Assembly: GCF_019104945.1 (NCBI RefSeq)
Contig: NZ_JAHRWW010000033.1
Location: forward strand, 49,162 to 113,161
Reading direction: 5' to 3'
DNA from: Thermomonas sp.
Lineage (GTDB): Bacteria > Pseudomonadota > Gammaproteobacteria > Xanthomonadales > Xanthomonadaceae
DNA: 64,000 nucleotides
The notes beneath the pieces are model-generated. The model worked only from the letters and a program-made list of their open reading frames with translations. It did no database searches and had not been told where the DNA came from. This document shows, piece after piece, positions 58,050 through 64,000 of the stretch (the first letter of the stretch is position 1; every line of letters starts with the position of its first letter). Made by a program: the position numbers and the translations under genes.

Positions 58050-58074
58050 GACTTGCATAATTATTGCGCAAGTC
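58050..58074. promoter_or_regulatory. inverted repeat upstream of the AAA+ operon
   Basis: GACTTGC, 11 bases, GCAAGTC: a perfect 7-bp inverted repeat with AT-rich spacer, 310 bases before the AAA+ gene. Possible operator for the WYL regulator in the operon or another regulator. No clear promoter was placed nearby. Confidence 0.4.
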
Positions 58075-58295
58075 TGTTTAGCGCCTCTCTGCGTCGAATA
58101 AAACCGTTTTTCGATGATGCGTGAGAATTACTTGGTTACACATATCGTGACCGTTGCTCGTCATACGTTCTTCTTTAACCAATCGATACCGGTGCTTGAG
58201 CAGCACGGACTCAGCGGCTGACTCATTGGCCATCCCGCTGCACGGAATATTACTGGCCCATGCCCCGTAGTCGCATCGATCAACTAGTAGCTTTG

Positions 58296-58319
58296 TTGGC
58301 CTTCAATCAGCAATAGGCT
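58296..58319 (+). repeat. 24-bp direct repeat, copy 2
   Basis: Second copy of the repeat at 56702-56725; two substitutions. It lies 65 bases before the AAA+ gene start. Confidence 0.6.
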
Positions 58320-58383
58320 AATCACGTGCGACACATTACGTCGCAACCATCCGGATGATAACTCCACAAGAAGGAGAATCATC

Positions 58384-60534
58384 ATGGCACGGCGTAGCAC
58401 CAACCGTTCTAAAAGTGCAATCGAAATTAATCCAGCTATTCGTCTCTGGTTACTGCGAACTCTAGTACCACTGGGCGCGCATCGCGAGTTTTTGCATTCG
58501 CAGGGCTTTCACAACGATGACCTCGCCACAGCATTGGGTTTAGGGCATTGGGTTGATTCGTCACAATCTGATATCCCTTCATTTTTGTGTCGCCCCAGTA
58601 AGACAGCTAACACCAATACCGAGGAAAACGAATTCGATTTAAAGGCTGTCAGGTCCGAACTCCGACAACTTCATCAGCAAGCAGAAAAGGACTCGCATAA
58701 AGCGACTCTTTCAGCCTGCTTGCGTCACAACATCGACCAATTGTCGAGGCTGGTGGGCTTGAACTCGACAGACTGCCGAGTATTGGAGTTTGCCGTATCG
58801 ATCCATCACGAGCGCATTCTAGACGATACTGCCGACTGGCTGGGAAGCCTTTCGTCGGCCAAGGTCTTTCACGTTTTGTCGGTTATCCTCGACCTGCCCG
58901 AGCCGGAGATTCGGGCCTCTTTGAGTGCACAAGGGATCTTAGCGCGCTCAGGCTTAGTTTCGGTTGAACGCAGTGGCGCCAACGTGCTGCGTCACAAATT
59001 GGACGTGCTCTCCCATAACTTTGCCGATCTAATGGCTACATCGGAAGCCGATCCGATCAGCCTGCTGCGCGGCACTGTATCCGCCTCAAGCCCTGCACAA
59101 CTTACCTTATCTGATTACAACCACATCACCCACTCTCTTGAAATACTGCGTCCGTATCTGCGGCACGCGGTTTCAACAGGGCGGCACGGCGTCAATATTT
59201 TTCTGTATGGCGCACCGGGAACGGGCAAGAGTCAACTAGCACGCGTCCTAGCTGATGAATTGGAATGCGAGCTATTCGAGGTGGCCTGCGAGGATGCCGA
59301 TGGCGATCCAGTTAGCGGGGAACGCCGTTTGCGCGCTTTCCATGCGGCACAGAGCTTTTTCGCACAGCGTCGAGCTTTGGTTGTATTCGATGAGGTCGAA
59401 GATGTCTTCAACGATGGCGACAATTTCTTCGGCCGCAAGAGTACAGCCCAGGTGCGCAAGGCGTGGATCAACCGGATGCTGGAAGAAAACCCGGTGCCCA
59501 CGCTATGGCTGTCCAACTCTATCCATTGTCTTGACCCAGCCTTCATCCGTCGCTTCGATATGGTCTTTGAACTCCCCGTACCCCCGAAAAAGCAGCGAGA
59601 ACGAATTTTGCAGGAAAGCTGCGGAGACCTGCTGGATGCCAGCCGAATTTCGCGTATCGCTGAGGCCGAAACACTGGCTCCGGCGGTGGTTGTCAAAGCC
59701 GGTGCCGTCGTACGCACCATCCAAGAAGAACTTGGCGAGAGCAATGCGGCTGCGGCCTTTGAAAGGCTAATTTCGAACACACTGGAAGCACAAGGGCACC
59801 GGCCACTGGCTCAAAACGCCCCGAACCGGCTGCCAGAAGTTTATGACCCTGGCTTCATTCACGCCGATGCGGATCTGGCGATCGTGGCCGATGGGCTTCA
59901 GTCGGCAAAATCCGGAAGGCTCTGTCTCTACGGCCCACCGGGAACAGGCAAGACGGCTTATGGCCGCTGGGTTGCAGAACAGCTCGGAGTGCCCCTGCTC
60001 GTCAAACGCGCATCGGATCTGATGTCACCTTACATAGGTGAGAATGAGCGCAACATCGCACGCGCCTTCCGAGAGGCGCAAATCGATGGCGCAGTCTTGC
60101 TGATGGATGAAGTGGACAGTTTCCTGCAGGATAGACGTAGTGCGCAGCGGGGCTGGGAAGTGAGCCTAGTCAACGAGATGCTGACCCAAATGGAATCTTT
60201 CCCAGGGGTATTCATCGCCTCGACCAATTTGATGGACGGGCTGGACCAGGCGGCGCTGCGCCGTTTTGACCTCAAAGTGAAGTTCGACTTTCTGCGCCCC
60301 GATCAGGCGTGGGAGTTGTTGCGCCGCCACTGCGCTGCCTTGGGGCTAGCCACACCCGCGGCGGAGGTACAGGCGCGGATTTCCCGACTGCAACGGCTGA
60401 CACCGGGGGATTTTGCTGCCGTGTTGCGCCAACACCGGTTTCGCCCGCTTGAAAATGCATCTGCATTGGTGTCGGCTCTTGAAAGCGAGTGCATGGTGAA
60501 AGAAGGTGCAAAGCGCCCCATTGGTTTTATATAG
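58384..60534 (+). CDS. tandem AAA+ ATPase, first gene of a candidate defence operon
   Basis: 716 residues, soluble. Residues 1-250 match nothing I recognise and are mostly helical. Two AAA+ modules follow. Module 1: Walker A GAPGTGKS (276-283), Walker B V-V-F-D-E-V-E-D (333-340), sensor Asn378, arginine pair R389/R390. Module 2: Walker A GPPGTGKT (517-524), Walker B M-D-E-V-D (574-578), sensor Asn615, arginine pair R626/R627. Both modules look active, so it probably forms a hexameric remodelling motor. AAGGAG site before ATG 58384. The nuclease gene follows by 43 bases. It is not ClpA/B: no N-terminal Clp repeats or M-domain. Confidence 0.85.
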   Translation: MARRSTNRSKSAIEINPAIRLWLLRTLVPLGAHREFLHSQGFHNDDLATALGLGHWVDSSQSDIPSFLCRPSKTANTNTEENEFDLKAVRSELRQLHQQAEKDSHKATLSACLRHNIDQLSRLVGLNSTDCRVLEFAVSIHHERILDDTADWLGSLSSAKVFHVLSVILDLPEPEIRASLSAQGILARSGLVSVERSGANVLRHKLDVLSHNFADLMATSEADPISLLRGTVSASSPAQLTLSDYNHITHSLEILRPYLRHAVSTGRHGVNIFLYGAPGTGKSQLARVLADELECELFEVACEDADGDPVSGERRLRAFHAAQSFFAQRRALVVFDEVEDVFNDGDNFFGRKSTAQVRKAWINRMLEENPVPTLWLSNSIHCLDPAFIRRFDMVFELPVPPKKQRERILQESCGDLLDASRISRIAEAETLAPAVVVKAGAVVRTIQEELGESNAAAAFERLISNTLEAQGHRPLAQNAPNRLPEVYDPGFIHADADLAIVADGLQSAKSGRLCLYGPPGTGKTAYGRWVAEQLGVPLLVKRASDLMSPYIGENERNIARAFREAQIDGAVLLMDEVDSFLQDRRSAQRGWEVSLVNEMLTQMESFPGVFIASTNLMDGLDQAALRRFDLKVKFDFLRPDQAWELLRRHCAALGLATPAAEVQARISRLQRLTPGDFAAVLRQHRFRPLENASALVSALESECMVKEGAKRPIGFI

Positions 60535-60577
60535 TCGATGCTTCGTGAGAAAACGAATAGGTAAAGAAGGGGCAATC

Positions 60578-62077
60578 ATGCGTACACTCTCGAAATCCAA
60601 GCTTATGTGCTTCCGACAGTGCCCCAAGCGCCTATGGCTGGAGGTACACCGCCCTGACCTACGCAAAGACTCTTCCGCCACACAGGCAAGTTTTGCAGTT
60701 GGCCATCAGGTCGGTGATATCGCACAACGACTTTACGACCCTGAAGGAAAAGGGGCACTGATCGATCCGCAAGCAGAGGGTTTCGATACGGCTTTCACTC
60801 GTACGCAAACTCTGTTGCGATCAGCTCAGCCTATTTTTGAGGCGGGTTTTCGTGCAGAAGGGGCACTGGCTTTCGCCGACGTGATGCTGCCGGTAAGGAA
60901 AGGTGGAAAGCGCACTTGGCGCATGGTTGAAGTGAAGTCATCTACCTCGGTCAAGGATTACCACCGTGATGATGCCGCCGTACAGGTATTTCTGGCGCAC
61001 GCCTGCGGCGTTCCACTTTCCGCCATTGCCTTAGCTCATATCGACAGTTCTTGGTGTTACCCCGGCGACGCTGATTACAGCGGTCTCTTGCTTGAAAACG
61101 ATCTGACCGAAGAGGCGTTCAGCCGTGGTGAGGAAGTTCGCAGCTGGATTGCCGCGGCACAGCAGATCGTCGCAAAAAGGAAGGAGCCAACCGTCAAGAC
61201 CGGCAAACAGTGTAGCGATCCCTACGAATGCGGTTTCCTGGCGTATTGCCAAAGTCTCGAGCCTCAAGCAGAACAGCCGATCCGTTGGCTGCCGGGGCGA
61301 CTGAGTAACAGCCTGTCGGCGCATATCGAGGCGAATAGCCTGACCGAACTGCGCGATGTGCCCGATGCATTGCTCAACGATAAGCAACAACGCGTCAAAA
61401 CAGCCACCCTTTCTGGCAAACCCTATTTCGACAGGAAAGCGGCTGCACAGGCGCTGGCCAGTCACAAGCTACCGGCCTACTTTATGGACTTCGAAACCAT
61501 CCAGTTCGCCGTACCTATCTGGAAAGGCACGCGCCCGTATCAGCAGATCCCCTTCCAGTTCAACGTCCACCGCCTTTCACGCACGGGCAAACTTGAGCAG
61601 CAAGCATTTCTCGACCTCTCAGGCAATGATCCTTCCAAAGCATTCGCCAAAGCCTTGATTGCGGCATGTGGCAAGCAGGGCCCGATCTTCGTCTATAACG
61701 CCGGTTTCGAGACGGCCCGTATCCGCGAATTATCAGACCGCTTCCCTCGCTTGGCGAAACCACTACTGGCATTAAACGAGCGCGTGGTGGACCTGCTGCC
61801 AGTGGCCAGGGATCATTATTACCACCCCAGCCAAAAGGGAAGTTGGAGCATTAAGGCCGTGCTTCCTGCACTATGCCCAGACCTTAAATACGGAGACCTC
61901 GACGGCGTCCAAGATGGCGGCATGGCCATGAGCGCCTACTTGGAGGCCATCGCAGCACACACCAGTCAGTCACGAACATCTGAAATCGAGCAGCAATTAC
62001 TTGCGTACTGCGCACTCGATACCTATGCCATGGTGCGCCTGTGGTCGATCTTCTCGGGCTCAGCCTTGAAGGTCTGA
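60578..62077 (+). CDS. Cas4/RecB-like Fe-S nuclease fused to DEDD exonuclease-like DUF2779 domain
   Basis: 499 residues from ATG 60578 with an AAGGGG site; an ATG at 60506 lies inside the previous gene. The N-terminal half resembles Cas4: Cys11/Cys15 near the start, His43, Asp101, then V-E118-V-K120 as the PD-(D/E)xK core, and C212, C218, C224 as the remaining Fe-S cysteines. The C-terminal half (from ~300) is DUF2779, with D304-F-E306, D405 and Y477-x3-D481 arranged like a DEDD 3'-5' exonuclease. The domain identity is from memory of the family; the DEDD assignment is my inference. The stop is one base before the next start. Confidence 0.8.
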   Translation: MRTLSKSKLMCFRQCPKRLWLEVHRPDLRKDSSATQASFAVGHQVGDIAQRLYDPEGKGALIDPQAEGFDTAFTRTQTLLRSAQPIFEAGFRAEGALAFADVMLPVRKGGKRTWRMVEVKSSTSVKDYHRDDAAVQVFLAHACGVPLSAIALAHIDSSWCYPGDADYSGLLLENDLTEEAFSRGEEVRSWIAAAQQIVAKRKEPTVKTGKQCSDPYECGFLAYCQSLEPQAEQPIRWLPGRLSNSLSAHIEANSLTELRDVPDALLNDKQQRVKTATLSGKPYFDRKAAAQALASHKLPAYFMDFETIQFAVPIWKGTRPYQQIPFQFNVHRLSRTGKLEQQAFLDLSGNDPSKAFAKALIAACGKQGPIFVYNAGFETARIRELSDRFPRLAKPLLALNERVVDLLPVARDHYYHPSQKGSWSIKAVLPALCPDLKYGDLDGVQDGGMAMSAYLEAIAAHTSQSRTSEIEQQLLAYCALDTYAMVRLWSIFSGSALKV

Positions 62078-62078
62078 A

Positions 62079-63053
62079 ATGGCGAAGCGTTCTGACACCC
62101 TCGAAACCGTACTCCTCGCCGTCGAATTGCTGCGCCGTATACCGCGTAGCCGAAAGGTGACCGCCAGTGAACTACATCAGCAACTGAAGGACGCTGGCAT
62201 AGATCGCGATTTGCGCACGATCCAGCGCCAACTCGAAATGCTCAGCGAGCATTTCGAGATCGAGCGCGATGACCGTAGCAAACCCTACGGTTACCGTTGG
62301 CTGGAACAGGCCAAAGCACTGGCAGTGCCCAACCTGACGCCGCAAGAGTCGCTGTTGCTCCAGTTAGCAGAGGAGCACCTGAACAACCTATTGCCCACCC
62401 GGTTGATGAAATCCATGGAAGGATTCTTCAGACAGGCTAAGCGAAATCTTGGCCCTGACAGCAGTGCGCGCCTTGAACGCGAATGGCCCGGCAAAGTGCG
62501 GGTCGTTGCCACCAGCCAGCCCCTTTTGCCCCCCAAGATTGTTCCGGGCGTCTTCGAAATCGTCAGCGAAGCTCTGTATTGCAATCATTGGCTTCATCTC
62601 GATTATCGAAATTCGGCAGGAAAACGGAACAAGGTGGACGTCATGCCCTTGGGCCTCGTACAACAGGGGCCTCGCCTTTATCTTGTATGCCGCTACCGAG
62701 GCTATGACAACGAGAGAAATCTGGCACTGCACCGCATCTTGTCAGCCAAGATGTCGACGCTAACGTTCGAGCGGCCCAAGGAATTTGACCTCAAGAAGTA
62801 CGACGACGACGGGCGGTTTGGATTCGGTGATGGAGAAAAGGTACGTTTGACTTTTCGTATTAAGCACAATGCTGGGCTTCATCTTCTGGAATCTCCGCTA
62901 TCGAGTGATCAGCAAGTGGTCGAAATTGAGGACGGAATATTGGAAATCACGGCCACGGTGGTCGACAGCGCGATGCTGGAACGGTGGCTGCGAGGATTTG
63001 GGGATGCGGTTGCTGATGTACAGCGACTCCCCATTGTCGCGGCCAAGCTGTAA
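62079..63053 (+). CDS. WYL-domain transcriptional regulator
   Basis: 324 residues. N-terminal winged helix-turn-helix (residues ~1-75: S-R-K-V-T-A-S-E-L-H-Q-Q-L-K-D-A ... R-T-I-Q-R-Q-L-E-M-L), then a WYL domain (W-L-H-L-D-Y-R-N-S-A-G-K and G-P-R-L-Y-L-V-C-R-Y-R) and a C-terminal WCX-like extension. Such proteins often control phage-defence operons (for example BrxR with BREX) by sensing a nucleic-acid-type ligand. Being inside the operon, it may autoregulate. Confidence 0.88.
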   Translation: MAKRSDTLETVLLAVELLRRIPRSRKVTASELHQQLKDAGIDRDLRTIQRQLEMLSEHFEIERDDRSKPYGYRWLEQAKALAVPNLTPQESLLLQLAEEHLNNLLPTRLMKSMEGFFRQAKRNLGPDSSARLEREWPGKVRVVATSQPLLPPKIVPGVFEIVSEALYCNHWLHLDYRNSAGKRNKVDVMPLGLVQQGPRLYLVCRYRGYDNERNLALHRILSAKMSTLTFERPKEFDLKKYDDDGRFGFGDGEKVRLTFRIKHNAGLHLLESPLSSDQQVVEIEDGILEITATVVDSAMLERWLRGFGDAVADVQRLPIVAAKL

Positions 63054-63070
63054 CGAAGGAGAACTAATTA

Positions 63071-64000
63071 ATGGAAAGTACATGGGGCCTTCTTGGTCCC
63101 GAGCTTTTGTCGAATGTGCGCCGCACTCGGACCCTTGGACTGGGCGCGTCGGTGCGTCACTTTAATGATCTTGCCATTCCCGGTTTAGGTGGTGTCTGGT
63201 ATGGCAAGCAACTGCTGCTTGCGACGCTCGGTGTGACTGTGGCCGAAAATGCGCGCAGCCGAGGTGCGAAAGTTCAGAATATTGAAGTGGCTAACGCAAT
63301 TGAAGCACTGGCCTGTTGGCTGGCCTTCAGAAGCAATCGCTGGAGTAGTGATGCTCGCTTGCGCGGAAATGCCAAGCTGCAAGACAAAGATGATTTCAGT
63401 TTTAGGCGGGTACGCCAGCGAAATTTCTACGTCACACAGCCTATGCGAATGGCGACCGTCCAGGCCCTGCCTGCACTTGGCTTTGTCGAATCCGATGGCA
63501 CGCGATTCAATGCATTTCGTTGCTCAGATGAAGGAAAAGCCTTTATCGAAGCGGCATTAGGGAGATGTCGTCCGTATAACAGAGAGGTTGTCGATCATCT
63601 AACCTTGTGGGCGCAAATGAAAGATGATCGCGTCAATACAGATGCACTTCGACAGGCTCTTTCGCCACTCGAAAAGCTATCCAATGAAGCAATCCAATTA
63701 CTTCGGGAAAGACTCGTCCAAGAAGGTAGTAAATCCTTCGAGTATAAGAAACGGTGGGGTAACTCACTGGCGTGGGTCGAGTCACTCCGAGAAAATAGGC
63801 CAGACAGGCTAACGTGGGCGCAGCGTCCGCAAGAAATTTCAGAAGATCATTGGCACGATCTTCAGGCAGGAGCCTTGTTTTTTGAAGCTCGTGAAGCCGC
63901 AATTGCCACTCTCGATGCAGCAGAGGTCCATATCGGAAACCAGGGTGCCGGGCAATTCCTATCCTTGAAACATCAAGTTCCTGATTCGCTGGCACAGCCG
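63071..64000 (+). CDS. unrecognised protein, cut by the right window edge
   Basis: Frame open for 310 codons to the end of the window from ATG 63071, with AAGGAGA 8 bases upstream, 17 bases after the WYL gene. Starts M-E-S-T-W-G-L-L-G-P-E-L-L. No signal, membrane segment or known catalytic motif. A stretch near residues 125-165 (R-M-A-T-V-Q-A-L-P-A-L-G-F-V-E-S-D-G then S-D-E-G-K-A-F-I) looks like the wing and helix of a winged-helix fold. I do not recognise the family. The operon continues beyond the window. Confidence 0.75.
   Translation, partial: MESTWGLLGPELLSNVRRTRTLGLGASVRHFNDLAIPGLGGVWYGKQLLLATLGVTVAENARSRGAKVQNIEVANAIEALACWLAFRSNRWSSDARLRGNAKLQDKDDFSFRRVRQRNFYVTQPMRMATVQALPALGFVESDGTRFNAFRCSDEGKAFIEAALGRCRPYNREVVDHLTLWAQMKDDRVNTDALRQALSPLEKLSNEAIQLLRERLVQEGSKSFEYKKRWGNSLAWVESLRENRPDRLTWAQRPQEISEDHWHDLQAGALFFEAREAAIATLDAAEVHIGNQGAGQFLSLKHQVPDSLAQP

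Larger units (their letters stand above)
57660..58383. other. 724-base gene-free stretch at the edge of the accessory region
   Basis: No convincing gene. It contains three 11-bp-phased direct repeats (57741-57771), the 5' half of an initiator tRNA (57934-57970), an inverted repeat (58050-58074) and the second copy of the 24-bp direct repeat (58296-58319). Visibly more AT-rich than the housekeeping DNA to the left. Confidence 0.6.

Noticed and set aside
1..64000. CRISPR array or insertion sequence
   Set aside because: No regularly spaced repeat-spacer pattern and no transposase or terminal inverted repeats were seen.

Overview
The window looks like a chromosome segment of a gammaproteobacterium of the Xanthomonadales (Lysobacterales). 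This is inferred from protein resemblance (S1, IHF-beta, GalU, a 41-residue type-B L36) and from gene order: rpsA-ihfB-lapB-sugar genes-galU, flgN-flgM-flgA | cheV-flgB-L, and a 14-gene nuo operon with separate nuoC and nuoD. The species cannot be named from the sequence. Most of the window is compact housekeeping DNA. The last ~7 kb is accessory.

Layout. 1-10.4 kb, minus strand: cytidylate kinase, ribosomal protein S1, IHF-beta, LapB, a polyprenyl-phosphate sugar-phosphate transferase, a membrane nucleotide-sugar dehydratase and GalU, then the N-terminal half of an alpha-2-macroglobulin lipoprotein that runs off the left edge. This set couples translation, a DNA-bending protein and envelope-polysaccharide supply. 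10.4-12.7 kb: rpmJ, agmatine deiminase (plus strand) and a soluble histidine kinase (minus strand). 12.7-25.4 kb: axial flagellar genes. flgA, flgM and flgN are on the minus strand; cheV and flgBCDEFGHIJKL are on the plus strand. Sigma-54 promoters are readable before flgA and flgB and possibly at flgJ, and a FliA (sigma-28) promoter before flgM, which fits a hierarchical flagellar cascade. 25.4-33.1 kb: a tripartite-efflux operon (lipoprotein adaptor plus two RND pumps, no outer-membrane channel). 33.3-34.4 kb: two small c-type cytochromes behind an FNR-like box, and a small unknown protein. 34.5-49.2 kb: the complete nuoA-N operon for respiratory complex I on the minus strand. 49.5-56.6 kb: a DEAD-box RNA helicase, a class I glutamine amidotransferase, two HI0933-family flavoproteins flanking trhO and a 51-residue membrane protein, and a zinc alcohol dehydrogenase.

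56.7-64 kb: accessory region. A DUF1778/GNAT toxin-antitoxin pair is followed by a 724-base gene-free stretch. That stretch holds an 11-bp-phased triple direct repeat, the 5' half of an initiator tRNA gene, an inverted repeat, and the second copy of a 24-bp near-perfect direct repeat whose first copy lies upstream of the toxin-antitoxin pair. Next comes a tight plus-strand operon: a protein with two AAA+ modules, a protein joining a Cas4/RecB-like iron-sulfur nuclease to a DEDD-type exonuclease region (DUF2779), a WYL-domain regulator, and an unrecognised protein cut by the right edge. I cannot match this operon to a named defence system. It is the best candidate for an undescribed system in the window.
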